From an uncultured Bdellovibrionales bacterium (GTDB lineage: Bacteria > Bdellovibrionota > FAC87 > UBA2466): a stretch of 64,000 nt of DNA. Below are positions 16,268-24,668 of this stretch, in pieces. Each line of letters starts with the position of its first letter. Within the stretch, counting starts at the first letter, position 1. Both the position numbers and the translations under genes were made by a program. Location: NCBI GenBank assembly GCA_937903155.1, contig CALCZU010000119.1:1-64000 (forward strand), written 5' to 3'. Below the pieces are notes generated by a model that was not told the origin of the DNA, did not search any database, and worked only from the letters and a program-made list of their open reading frames with translations.

Positions 16268-18652
16268 TTAGGGAGTGTACAGGCCGCCCGTATTGATATT
16301 TGTGGCGCTCCCACCAAAGACGAGGACTTTATTTCCGATCCACGCGAAGGGGAAACTGTCACGAATGGGAGGGGCGTTCGTCGTGGCCATACTAGTCCAG
16401 CTATTGGATGCGTAATCGTAAATACCGCCGGTATTCATTGCCGTACCGTTCGTGCCCCCCCAAACAATAAATCTGGAACCTGTCCAAAATCCTTTCACTT
16501 TAGTGCGCTGAGAAGGAGCGCCATTGGTTGTCATCGTGGTCCAAGCATTTGTCGACGTATCGTAGTAAGCCCCCGTATTTACGTAAGACCCAGTGAAGCC
16601 ACCAAAAACATAAAATCGCGGGCTTCCCCACGCCGAAGCGCCGCTATATCGGGGGCTTGGAGCATTGAGTGTGGCGATTGAACTCCAATTATTATTTGTA
16701 GGGTCATAAAAACCGCCCGTATTCACCAACGATCCTCCAATACCACCAAAGACCATGAACTTACTTCCGGTCCATGTCGTTTCGTATGTCTGACGCGTAG
16801 AAGGCGCGCCAAGTGTTGGGATGGTGGTCCAAGCGTTCGTTGCAGGATTGTAAAGCCCACCTGAATTCAATTGGCTGCCTGTCTCTCCTCCCCAAATAAT
16901 GGCGTAGGTACCGGTCCACACAGCGACTGAACTCGGATAGTTAGTGTTTCTTCGTCCCACAGGCGCACCTGCAGTCGCCATTGCGGTCCAACTGTCATTG
17001 GTCGGATCGTACAGTGCACCCGTATTGAAAGTTGCACTCACAGACCCTCCCCACATAAGGAGCTTAGTCCCCGTCCATACGGCGAAAACGCCACCCGCTG
17101 CGGGCGCGCCGTTCGTGGTCATGGAGCTCCAAGAGTCGGCTACTGGATTATAAATTCCTCCTCCATTTGAAGGAGTTCCCCCGCCCCATGCAATAAAACT
17201 GCTTCCGGTCCACTGTCCCACATAATTAATTCCGCCTAAACTCGCTTTAGGCGCGCCCAATGTCGTTGTCGCCGTCCAACTATTATTCGTGACGGTATCA
17301 AAAGTACCCGCTGTCGAGATTTTCGAAGCCACCATCCCGTTGATTAAACTTGAATTCTGCGATCGCCCGACGGCGTACAAGTACGAAGTAGAAGCGCTTA
17401 AGTTAAAACAAAAATTTAAAACATCATCGGCACTTCCGTTGGATTGCATTTGCATTCCGGTCGTTGCAAAGCTCGTATCCATCGAACCGTCATTCAGTAC
17501 TCGGGCGGAGAGATAATCGTAGTTTGTTCCGTTGTAAGCTGTGCCCACCAAATTCGTAACTGTGTCGGAAGGTGAAGGATACGACGAACCGGCATTTAAA
17601 ATACAATCTCGCGTCGCATCGGGCGTAAATAACGTAATCCCTTTATTCGAAGTTCCTCCGGTCAGTGGTGAAACAATTCGTCCATAGGCTGTACTCAAAT
17701 TACCCGTACCCGTATTATGCGCCGTCAAAGCGCAACGCCATGCCGAAGAAGTATTCACACGATTTGATCCCACGGTGATCACAAGCGATCCATTCATCGC
17801 AATTCCCGATGGCACTGAGTCTGCAGCGGCGTCGGAGATCGCTGTTGTAAAATCCACTGCACTTCCCCAAGGAGAACCTGCGGCGACGAGCGATGTATCA
17901 AACTGATTAACGTAAAATTTATGATTCGCTGAAGTATCCGTACTCGCGGTGTAGTATTTTGAATTCGCGTTATCAAAAGTGATTGCTACGGCTGTTCCAT
18001 TAATCGACGATAAAGTGGTTGTACTGCCGTATTGGGCACCTGTTTGTTGATCGAAAGCCGCAACAAAAGGATGAAAAACACCTGGAGAATAGAAACCGAT
18101 GGCTCCCGTGATCACAACCGTCCCATTGTTGCCAGGATTTCCGGTGGAGGAGTCATAAATAATTCCTCTCACAAAAGCATGACCATTCGTCGAGTTTCCC
18201 CCGAGCGAAGTTTTTTTTATCCCGGCGGTTCCAAACGCGGCATCCATCGTTCCGTTGTTATCAAATTTCGCGAGATAAATATCGTAGTATCCCGTGGAAA
18301 CCATACTTCGACAGGCGGCGATAAATCCATTGTTAACGTACGCAACCGCATTACAGAGATTGTCGCCACCGCTGCCCGCAAAATCAATTTGGAGACGTCC
18401 GGGAATGGCTCCTGCCAAATTAAAGTTCTTTTCTATCCCGCCTGTGACTTTATTGTAGGAGGCAATTAAACCTTGATATTGACTTGCCGTTGGAATCCAA
18501 TTTCTTCCCACCGCAATGAAGTTTGTAGACGAATCGTCTTTCTGAGCGGCCGCTCTTAAAACCGCCTGGTTTAAATCATAAAGGATTTCGCCATACCCCA
18601 AAAGCAATTGAGGAAAAAACAAAATTAAAAATTTTAAAAGATTTTTACTCAA
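16268..18652 (-). CDS. secreted Kelch-repeat protein with delta-60-like N-terminal repeats
   Basis: 794 residues with a signal peptide (KFLILFFPQLLLGYG). The first half contains delta-60-type units (FDNNGTMDAAFGTAGI and VLNDGSMDTSFATTGM). The second half is a run of at least six Kelch-type units of about 50 residues, each with W-T/S-G-x-K/R-F/L-x-V/I-W/F-GG and GG-x-Y-N/D-P-x-x-N-x-W. They should form a beta-propeller. The protein ends within a blade with no C-terminal sorting signal that I can see. Such proteins are surface or extracellular binding scaffolds; the ligand is unknown. The TTG start has AGGT 7 nt upstream. The repeats have many synonymous differences, so the array is old. Confidence 0.92.
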   Translation of the reverse strand: MSKNLLKFLILFFPQLLLGYGEILYDLNQAVLRAAAQKDDSSTNFIAVGRNWIPTASQYQGLIASYNKVTGGIEKNFNLAGAIPGRLQIDFAGSGGDNLCNAVAYVNNGFIAACRSMVSTGYYDIYLAKFDNNGTMDAAFGTAGIKKTSLGGNSTNGHAFVRGIIYDSSTGNPGNNGTVVITGAIGFYSPGVFHPFVAAFDQQTGAQYGSTTTLSSINGTAVAITFDNANSKYYTASTDTSANHKFYVNQFDTSLVAAGSPWGSAVDFTTAISDAAADSVPSGIAMNGSLVITVGSNRVNTSSAWRCALTAHNTGTGNLSTAYGRIVSPLTGGTSNKGITLFTPDATRDCILNAGSSYPSPSDTVTNLVGTAYNGTNYDYLSARVLNDGSMDTSFATTGMQMQSNGSADDVLNFCFNLSASTSYLYAVGRSQNSSLINGMVASKISTAGTFDTVTNNSWTATTTLGAPKASLGGINYVGQWTGSSFIAWGGGTPSNGGGIYNPVADSWSSMTTNGAPAAGGVFAVWTGTKLLMWGGSVSATFNTGALYDPTNDSWTAMATAGAPVGRRNTNYPSSVAVWTGTYAIIWGGETGSQLNSGGLYNPATNAWTTIPTLGAPSTRQTYETTWTGSKFMVFGGIGGSLVNTGGFYDPTNNNWSSIATLNAPSPRYSGASAWGSPRFYVFGGFTGSYVNTGAYYDTSTNAWTTMTTNGAPSQRTKVKGFWTGSRFIVWGGTNGTAMNTGGIYDYASNSWTSMATTNAPPIRDSFPFAWIGNKVLVFGGSATNINTGGLYTP

Positions 18653-18757
18653 TTTTTACCTAACGAAAAATACATGTATGGCAACGAACAACAATGACCA
18701 TTTCTTTTCGGTCGTTTTGCCTCTTATTCTTTAAAATAACGCGTATTTATGGAGGAA

Positions 18758-18901
18758 TTGTGTAGCAAGCTCAAAAATGTAGCATTTGGCGAAGTTAAAC
18801 CAATCAATTTAAGGGGTTGGATTTGCTACACTTTGTCACTGCTGGGTTGTGTTATCAGTGCGTGCGCACTCACGAAATCCGACTTAATTCCAATCACTTA
18901 G
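18758..18901 (+). CDS. possible 47-residue membrane/lipoprotein peptide
   Basis: A TTG-started frame preceded by GGAGGA (only 2 nt from the start, which is too close to be ideal) encodes a 47-residue peptide. It has a hydrophobic stretch with two lipobox-like cysteines (YTLSLLGCVISACALTKS) and ends at 18901. It lies in the 384-bp gap upstream of rpsB on the same strand. Small lipoprotein-like peptides of this size exist in many bacteria, but a chance frame is just as likely. Low confidence. Confidence 0.22.
   Translation: MCSKLKNVAFGEVKPINLRGWICYTLSLLGCVISACALTKSDLIPIT
18760..18831. promoter_or_regulatory. cluster of TGTAGCA heptamers
   Basis: TGTAGCA occurs at 18761-18767 and 18778-18784, and as its inverse TGCTACA at 18824-18830. 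The outer pair extends to a 9-bp inverted repeat (GTGTAGCAA at 18760, TTGCTACAC at 18823). It lies between the Kelch gene and rpsB. This could be an operator or the ends of an RNA stem. It overlaps the possible small peptide. Confidence 0.3.
18857..18870. repeat. inverted repeat AGTGCG-TG-CGCACT
   Basis: A compact palindrome with 6-bp arms and a 2-bp centre, located 170 nt upstream of rpsB. It is compatible with a dimeric repressor site. Nothing else supports a function. Confidence 0.3.
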
Positions 18902-18978
18902 CTTTTCTCTTGAAGAATTAAGACTTCCCGTGTAACTCTTCACGAACTTAAATACACACGCTCTTCATACACTTCGGT

Positions 18979-19003
18979 CTTTTAAAGCGTAGGGCTTTAA
19001 AGG
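18979..19003 (+). promoter_or_regulatory. hairpin in the rpsB leader
   Basis: CTTTTAAAGC and GCTTTAAAGG can pair around the loop GTAGG, 34 nt before the rpsB start. Ribosomal protein S2 operons commonly have autoregulatory leader structures, so this hairpin is a candidate part of such a leader. The known S2 leader consensus cannot be verified by eye here. Confidence 0.45.
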
Positions 19004-19036
19004 TCAGAGAGAGCGGAGGCTAAACCGGAGACTATA

Positions 19037-19942
19037 ATGCCTGAAATTTCCATGAAAAATATGCTCGAGGCTGGCGTCCACTTTGGACATCAGACTCACC
19101 GTTGGAACCCCAAAATGCGTCCTTTTATCTTTGGACCGCGCAACGGAATCTATATTATCGATCTCGATAAAACCGCAAAATACGCTAAAGAAGCTTGCAG
19201 CTTCATTAAGGGTGTTGTCGGAGATGGCGGAAAAGTTTTATTCGTCGCCACGAAAAAACAAGCCAAAGAAATCACCAAAGAATCCGCAAATCGCTCCAAC
19301 ATGCCATTTGTGAATGAACGTTGGCTCGGCGGTACGCTGACAAACTTCGCAACGATTCGTCGTGGCTGCGAACGTTTAGATGAGCTCGACCGCTGGAAAA
19401 CAGACGGAACTTACGAACTCCTTCCTAAAAAAGAAGTCGTCGTTCTCGAAAGAAAAAGAAAAAAATTAGATGCGAGCTTAGGCGGCGTCCGACACATGAG
19501 AAGCCTTCCATCGGCTCTTTTTGTGATCGACCCAGAATCCGAACACATCGCGGTTCGTGAAGCCAATCGTTTAGGAATTCCAGTCGTCGCTGTCGTCGAC
19601 ACAAACTGTGATCCCGATCGCGTGGATTTCGTGATTCCTGGAAACGATGACGCTTTAAAATCAGTGACTTTATTCGTCAATATGATCGCAGACGCGTGCC
19701 TTGAGGGCGCTGCTGTTCAAGAGCAAAAAGCTCGTGTTCAACAACAGCCTCACGAAGGACAACCTGCCGCTACAGCAAAAGCTGTGGAAGCTCAAAAACC
19801 CACAGGTCCTGTTGTTGAAAAAGTTAAACGTCCTGTCATCAAAAATATCCCAACCGAGTTGGATTACCGCGCTGAAAAAGGCGAACTCGAAGAAGATATC
19901 GTTGAAGACAAAGCCGCTGAAAAAAAACCTGAAGACGTTTAA
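19037..19942 (+). CDS. rpsB: 30S ribosomal protein S2
   Basis: 301 residues. The S2 signature is clear: MKNMLEAGVHFGHQTHRWNPKMRPFIF at the start, then LFVATKKQAKEI, ERWLGGTLTNF, and FVIDPESEHIAVREANRLGIPVVAVVDTNCDPD. It assembles late into the small subunit near S1. It carries an extra charged C-terminal tail of about 70 residues rich in Lys and Glu (EYLEEDIVEDKAAEKK type), longer than in E. coli S2. GGAG lies 6 nt before the ATG. It heads the operon continuing with tsf after 12 nt. Confidence 0.98.
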   Translation: MPEISMKNMLEAGVHFGHQTHRWNPKMRPFIFGPRNGIYIIDLDKTAKYAKEACSFIKGVVGDGGKVLFVATKKQAKEITKESANRSNMPFVNERWLGGTLTNFATIRRGCERLDELDRWKTDGTYELLPKKEVVVLERKRKKLDASLGGVRHMRSLPSALFVIDPESEHIAVREANRLGIPVVAVVDTNCDPDRVDFVIPGNDDALKSVTLFVNMIADACLEGAAVQEQKARVQQQPHEGQPAATAKAVEAQKPTGPVVEKVKRPVIKNIPTELDYRAEKGELEEDIVEDKAAEKKPEDV

Positions 19943-19954
19943 TAGGAGTCTAAA

Positions 19955-20563
19955 GTGAGTGAAGCATTACAAGTAAAAGAACTCAGAGAACGCACGGGCG
20001 CAGGATTTATGGACTGCAAAAAGGCCCTCTCCCAGAGCGGAAATGATCTCGAAAAAGCGATCGTTTTCTTAAGGGAAAAGGGACTCGCTGCAGCTGCAAA
20101 AAAAGCAGGCCGTGCCGCTAATGAAGGCCGAGTCGGAAGTTATGTTCACGGAGATGGCAAAATCGCAGTGATGGTTGAAATCAATTGCGAAACCGACTTC
20201 GTGGCTCGTACGGACGTATTCCAAGCTTTCAGCCGCGACATCGCGATGCACATTGCGGCTGCAAATCCTCGCTATCTCGACAAAAGCGTTGTGACTGAAG
20301 CCGACTTACAAGCCGAACGCGAAATCTTGAAAAAACAAGCGGAAGAACAAGGTAAAAAAGGCCCTGTCGTCGATAAAATTGTGGATGGTCGCATCAACAA
20401 ATTTTTCGAAGAAAATTGCCTTTTGCACCAACGCTTTGTGAAAGACGCCGATAGAACGGTGGAAGAAGTCTTAAAAGAAGCGATCGCAAAATTAGGCGAA
20501 AACATTCAGATTCGCCGATTTGTCAGATTTCAAATAGGCGAGACTGTCGCAAAAGCGGAGTAA
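19955..20563 (+). CDS. tsf: elongation factor Ts (short form)
   Basis: 202 residues: the N-terminal UBA-like domain (VKELRERTGAGFMDCKKALS) and a single core with the diagnostic INCETDFVART. It exchanges GDP on EF-Tu during translation. It is the short type of EF-Ts, lacking the second core subdomain and coiled coil of the 283-residue E. coli protein. The GTG start has AGGAG 6 nt upstream. It sits 12 nt after rpsB, the standard bacterial arrangement. Confidence 0.97.
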   Translation: MSEALQVKELRERTGAGFMDCKKALSQSGNDLEKAIVFLREKGLAAAAKKAGRAANEGRVGSYVHGDGKIAVMVEINCETDFVARTDVFQAFSRDIAMHIAAANPRYLDKSVVTEADLQAEREILKKQAEEQGKKGPVVDKIVDGRINKFFEENCLLHQRFVKDADRTVEEVLKEAIAKLGENIQIRRFVRFQIGETVAKAE

Positions 20564-20565
20564 CG

Positions 20566-21303
20566 GTGGCAAAACCAACGGCCGAAAAAACACGTTTCAA
20601 ACGAGTGTTGTTGAAACTCAGTGGCGAAGCTTTGGCAGGTGAAAAAAGCTTTGGCATTGAGCCGCATGTCATTGAGCGAATCGCTCGTGAAGTTCGAGAT
20701 GTTCACAGTCTCGGCGTCGAAATCGCGTTAGTCATCGGCGGAGGAAATATCTTCCGCGGAATCGCGGGCACGGCCGCCGGGATGGATCGGACGAACTCCG
20801 ATTACATGGGGATGCTTGCAACGGTGATCAACAGCCTCGCTCTTCAAGACAGTCTTGAAAAATTGAATGTCTATACAAGAGTGATGTCGGCGATCTCGAT
20901 GAGCCAACTCTGTGAACCTTACATCCGAAGACGCGCGATGAGACACCTTGAAAAAGGACGAGTCGTCATCTTTGCCGCCGGTACGGGAAACCCTTATTTC
21001 ACGACCGACACAGCTGCAAGCTTACGCGCGATGGAAGTCGAAGCCGATATCATCATGAAAGCCACAAAAGTGGACGGAGTGTATGATAAAGACCCCGAAA
21101 CCAATGAAGATGCTGTGATGTATAAGTCGCTGGAATATATCGACGTGCTTAAAAACAATTTAAAAGTCATGGACTCCACCTCTATCTCGCTGTGTATGGA
21201 TCACAACCTGCCCATTCTCGTGTTCAACTTGAATGTGCCAGGAAATTTCAAACGCGTCGTGATGGGTGAAGATCTGGGAACTTTTGTGAGGAGAAATAAA
21301 TGA
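20566..21303 (+). CDS. pyrH: UMP kinase
   Basis: 245 residues of the amino-acid kinase fold. Motifs: LLKLSGEALAG at the start (phosphate loop), VIGGGNIFRG, TNSDYMGMLATVIN and FAAGTGNPYFTTDTAA (UMP and ATP contacts). It makes UDP from UMP in pyrimidine nucleotide synthesis. The GTG start follows the tsf stop by 2 nt, with GCGGAG inside the tsf end as its ribosome site. Its stop overlaps the frr start. Confidence 0.98.
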   Translation: MAKPTAEKTRFKRVLLKLSGEALAGEKSFGIEPHVIERIAREVRDVHSLGVEIALVIGGGNIFRGIAGTAAGMDRTNSDYMGMLATVINSLALQDSLEKLNVYTRVMSAISMSQLCEPYIRRRAMRHLEKGRVVIFAAGTGNPYFTTDTAASLRAMEVEADIIMKATKVDGVYDKDPETNEDAVMYKSLEYIDVLKNNLKVMDSTSISLCMDHNLPILVFNLNVPGNFKRVVMGEDLGTFVRRNK

Positions 21304-21854
21304 GCGTAATGACTGCAGCTGAAATCAAAAAGCAAATGGAAAAAGCGGTCGAACACGTGAAGCAAGAGTTTTCGAAATTGCGCGTGGGTCGGGCCGCAAC
21401 CGGGATGGTCGAAGGAGTTCGCGTCGAAGTTTATGGTTCGATGATGACGATGAAAGAAGTCGCAGCGCTCGCGATTCCGGATTCGAAAACGATTACGATT
21501 CAACCTTGGGATCGCTCCGTCATTAACGACATTGAAAAAGCGATCTTGGCCGCGAATCTCGGATTGACCCCGATTAACGACGGAAAACTCATCCGCATTA
21601 ACTTGCCTCCGCTGACAGAAGAACGCCGTAAAGAATTTGTAAAACAAATTAAAAAAGAAGGCGAAGACGGCAAAGTCGCCATCCGCAATATCCGTCGTGA
21701 TGCGATGGACGGATTGAAAAAAGCGAAAGATACGGGTCTCTCTGAAGACGAAATCAAACGCACTCAAGACGATGTCCAAAAGCAAACCGACCACTACATT
21801 GCAGAAGTCGATAAAGTCGTGGATATCAAATCCAAAGAGGTTATGACCCTCTGA
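21300..21854 (+). CDS. frr: ribosome recycling factor
   Basis: 184 residues, normal for RRF. It has the three-helix bundle and hinge segments (FSKLRVGRAATGMVEGVRVEVYG, PWDRSVINDIEKAILAANLG and INLPPLTEERRKEFVKQIKKEGE). With EF-G it splits the post-termination ribosome. The ATG overlaps the pyrH stop (ATGA), with GAGGAG just upstream. A second in-frame ATG three codons on is possible. Its end overlaps the proposed uppS start. Confidence 0.98.
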   Translation: MSVMTAAEIKKQMEKAVEHVKQEFSKLRVGRAATGMVEGVRVEVYGSMMTMKEVAALAIPDSKTITIQPWDRSVINDIEKAILAANLGLTPINDGKLIRINLPPLTEERRKEFVKQIKKEGEDGKVAIRNIRRDAMDGLKKAKDTGLSEDEIKRTQDDVQKQTDHYIAEVDKVVDIKSKEVMTL

Positions 21855-22630
21855 GATTTCTTAAGTCAAAATCCGAACGCGCGCATTTTGAAAAACTACC
21901 CGAGCATGTTGCCATCATTATGGATGGGAACGGCAGATGGGCAAACCGTTTAGGATTTTCTCGAATTCAAGGACACCGTGAAGGAGCGAAGCGAGTCGAC
22001 GAAATCGTCACAGAATGCACCCGTCTCGGCGTCAAATATCTTACGCTTTATACTTTTTCTACTGAAAATTGGAATCGCCCAAAGACTGAAGTATCTTTGC
22101 TGATGCGGCTTCTCGTCGAAAATCTAAAAACGATGGACAAGAAGCTTGTGAAAAACAAAGTTGCCCTCTCGGCCATGGGAACTCTCGAAAACCTGCCGCC
22201 CTTAGTACGAAAAGAACTTTTTCGCGTGATGGAACAGACCAGTCGGTACGAGCCTAAGATGCGTCTGAACCTTGCGCTTTCTTACGGCGGACGACGCGAG
22301 ATTGTTGAATGTGCACGGGAGTGGGCGCAGAAAATTCTCGATGGAGATGCAAAAGTTTCCGAACTCACCGAAGAAAATTTTCATCAAAATCTCTACGAGC
22401 CTGGGATTCCGGATCCGGAACTTTTAATCCGCACGGGGGGCGATTCTCGGGTCAGCAATTTCCTGCTCTGGCAAATAGCCTACTCTGAAATCCTTGTGAT
22501 GCCAGATGCTTGGCCGGATTTTAAGATAGACAAACTTCATAAAGCTTTGGATTATTATGCTTCTAAAGAACGCCGCTTTGGGAAAACCTCGAAGCAGATT
22601 CAAGCGGAAGGTAAAACCATTCAGCCATGA
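21851..22630 (+). CDS. uppS: undecaprenyl diphosphate synthase
   Basis: The product makes C55-PP, the lipid carrier for peptidoglycan and other polymers, by cis-condensing isopentenyl diphosphates. The catalytic MDGNGRWA motif, with its essential Asp, is followed by GHREGAKRVDEIVTECTRLGV, TLYTFSTENWNRP and DPELLIRTGGDSRVSNFLLWQ. The first ATG (21920) is inside the catalytic motif and would delete the conserved LPEHVAIIM strand, which is encoded upstream in frame. No ATG, GTG or TTG precedes it before a stop, so the start is placed at CTG 21851. This CTG overlaps the frr stop (CTGA) and has AAAGAGG 10 nt upstream, giving 259 residues. The downstream cdsA start overlaps the uppS stop. Confidence 0.95.
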   Translation: MRFLKSKSERAHFEKLPEHVAIIMDGNGRWANRLGFSRIQGHREGAKRVDEIVTECTRLGVKYLTLYTFSTENWNRPKTEVSLLMRLLVENLKTMDKKLVKNKVALSAMGTLENLPPLVRKELFRVMEQTSRYEPKMRLNLALSYGGRREIVECAREWAQKILDGDAKVSELTEENFHQNLYEPGIPDPELLIRTGGDSRVSNFLLWQIAYSEILVMPDAWPDFKIDKLHKALDYYASKERRFGKTSKQIQAEGKTIQP

Positions 22631-23451
22631 AAACGCGCATCATCACAGGGCTTGTGATTGCAGCCATTGTTATCGGTTTAATCGAATGGGCACCCTTTTC
22701 GGTTCTGACGGCCGTGGTTTTACTGATCTCAGCTCTAACGTATCTCGAGTATGACCGACTTTTCTTTCCGGTGAAGTCCATCACTCGCCAAGCAGCGATG
22801 ATTTCTCTGACATTTTTAGTGGTGAGCTCAATTCGAGAGGATTTGACCTGGGGACTGCTCGCAAGTCTGTTAGGGTTTATTCTAATTTCTGTTGCGGCTG
22901 TATTTAAAGCACCGACCGATGTGAACTTAGAGACCTCGGTGAAAAAGCTAGCGCTTCTTTTTTTCGGTTTGATCTATATTTCTTGTCTCACCGGATTTCT
23001 CTTACCCATTTTGGAATCTGCTGACGAAGGTCGCAGGCTCGTGCTTCTCCTCTTCTTTATCGTTTTTTGGGGCGATACTGCCGCTTATTTTGCCGGTTCG
23101 AAGTTTGGAAAGACGAAACTTGCTCCTTTGATAAGTCCTAAGAAAAGCGTCGAAGGGGCCATTGCGTCTGTTACGATGAGCTTGGTGATTTCATTGATTT
23201 GGGTCTTTTGCTTTCAGCCTGAAGGTTTTTCAAATCCCTTTTCGTTTAAGCTGCTTCTTTTTACGCCCGTTCTCAGTGTGTTAGCGCAATTGGGAGACCT
23301 TTTTGAATCGCTCCTAAAACGCAGTGTTGCCGTCAAAGACTCCGGAAGTGTTTTGCCGGGTCATGGAGGATTTCTCGATCGAATCGACGGACTCTGTTTT
23401 TCGACGCCGGTCTTTTATGTGTTTCTCAAGTTTTACTGGGAGAACACATGA
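22627..23451 (+). CDS. cdsA: phosphatidate cytidylyltransferase
   Basis: 274 residues with about seven to eight membrane segments. The C-terminal CTP-transferase signature is present (SVEGAIASV near the middle and GDLFESLLKRSVAVKDSG then LPGHGGFLDRIDGL near the end). It makes CDP-diacylglycerol from phosphatidic acid, the branch point of phospholipid synthesis, in the inner membrane. The ATG overlaps the uppS stop (ATGA), and its own stop overlaps dxr in the same way, so the three are translationally coupled. Confidence 0.97.
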   Translation: MKTRIITGLVIAAIVIGLIEWAPFSVLTAVVLLISALTYLEYDRLFFPVKSITRQAAMISLTFLVVSSIREDLTWGLLASLLGFILISVAAVFKAPTDVNLETSVKKLALLFFGLIYISCLTGFLLPILESADEGRRLVLLLFFIVFWGDTAAYFAGSKFGKTKLAPLISPKKSVEGAIASVTMSLVISLIWVFCFQPEGFSNPFSFKLLLFTPVLSVLAQLGDLFESLLKRSVAVKDSGSVLPGHGGFLDRIDGLCFSTPVFYVFLKFYWENT

Positions 23452-24668
23452 GTCGTGGAGTTGCAGTCTTAGGCTCGACGGGCACTATCGGCGCTTATAC
23501 TTTAGAAGTGATCGAAAAAAACCCGACGCTTTTCCATGTGGTTTCTCTCGCTGCGGGGAAAAATCTCGCGCTTTTAAGAACTCAAATCACCCAATTTCGT
23601 CCAAAATGGGTTTCGGTTTCGGACTATCAAGATGCAAAAATCCTTCAATCCGAATTTCCTGAAACGCAGTTTGGTTTCTTAGAAGAAGGCATTCAAGCTT
23701 GCATCACACCGAAAGAAGTCGACGTCGTCATCAATGGAATCGTGGGATTTGCAGCTCTGATCCCAACACTTATGGCGCTCAAAGCGAATAAGCTCATCGG
23801 CCTTGCCAATAAAGAGTCACTCGTCGTTGCAGGTCCTCTCTTCCGAGACTTTTTAAAGACGAGTCAAAGTACGGTGGTTCCCGTCGATAGCGAGCACAAT
23901 GCGCTTTATCAGCTTTTAAAAGGACAAAATCGTAACGACGTCGCATCGATTGTTTTAACCGCGAGCGGCGGTCCCTTTCTCCGCCAGCCCGATTTGGATT
24001 TGAGCACCGTAACACCCGAAATCGCGATTAAGCATCCGAACTGGAAAATGGGTCCCAAAATTTCCGTCGATTCTGCGACTTTGATGAATAAGGGTTTGGA
24101 ACTCATCGAAGCGCATTTTCTTTTCGATTTTCCGCAAGAAAAAATCGAAGTCTGGGTTCACCCCCAAAGTATTGTTCACGGAGCGATTTGGTTTTCAGAT
24201 AATACGTCGATGGCACAGCTTTCAAAACCTGATATGAAATCGGCGATTGGATATGCGATGTCCTATCCAGATAGAATTCCTAATGTGATCCCCAAACTCA
24301 GTTTTAAAGAAATGGCTCAACTCGAATTTTTTGAGCCAGATATGAAACGTTTTCCGTGCCTACAGCTCGCTCGAGAAGCGTTAACCGCCGGACATAGTCA
24401 TCTCGTTGTTTTAAATGCAGCAAACGAAATAGCCGTCCAGGCATTCCTAGACGGCCAAATCCGTTTTTCTGATATTCCAAATTTCATCGAAAAGATGCTT
24501 CAATCGACGTCAACAGCTCGTCTCACGACCGTCGAAGAAATCATTTCACTCGATCAAGAATCTCGAAAAAAACTTCTCGAAATTCTAAAAAATCATTCAG
24601 CCACTCACGCCGCTTATTCTATTCCAAAGGCTCAAGCCTTTAGTCTATCTGATAGCCATTTTCAGTGA
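23448..24668 (+). CDS. dxr: 1-deoxy-D-xylulose 5-phosphate reductoisomerase
   Basis: 406 residues. The NADPH fold is at LGSTGTIGAYTLEVIEKNP, the active-site metal and substrate segment is VDSEHNALYQLL, and NKGLELIEAHFLF with HPQSIVHGAIWF follow as in Dxr. It makes MEP, the committed step of the non-mevalonate isoprenoid pathway that feeds UppS in the same operon. The start overlaps cdsA (ATGA). The 3' end overlaps the convergent gene by 29 nt. Unlike in many Proteobacteria, rseP does not follow directly but lies 3.2 kb further on. Confidence 0.98.
   Translation: MSRGVAVLGSTGTIGAYTLEVIEKNPTLFHVVSLAAGKNLALLRTQITQFRPKWVSVSDYQDAKILQSEFPETQFGFLEEGIQACITPKEVDVVINGIVGFAALIPTLMALKANKLIGLANKESLVVAGPLFRDFLKTSQSTVVPVDSEHNALYQLLKGQNRNDVASIVLTASGGPFLRQPDLDLSTVTPEIAIKHPNWKMGPKISVDSATLMNKGLELIEAHFLFDFPQEKIEVWVHPQSIVHGAIWFSDNTSMAQLSKPDMKSAIGYAMSYPDRIPNVIPKLSFKEMAQLEFFEPDMKRFPCLQLAREALTAGHSHLVVLNAANEIAVQAFLDGQIRFSDIPNFIEKMLQSTSTARLTTVEEIISLDQESRKKLLEILKNHSATHAAYSIPKAQAFSLSDSHFQ

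Noticed and set aside
16268..18652. Plus-strand frames inside the Kelch gene
   Set aside because: They are antisense shadows of a long repeat-rich gene with no ribosome sites or motifs.
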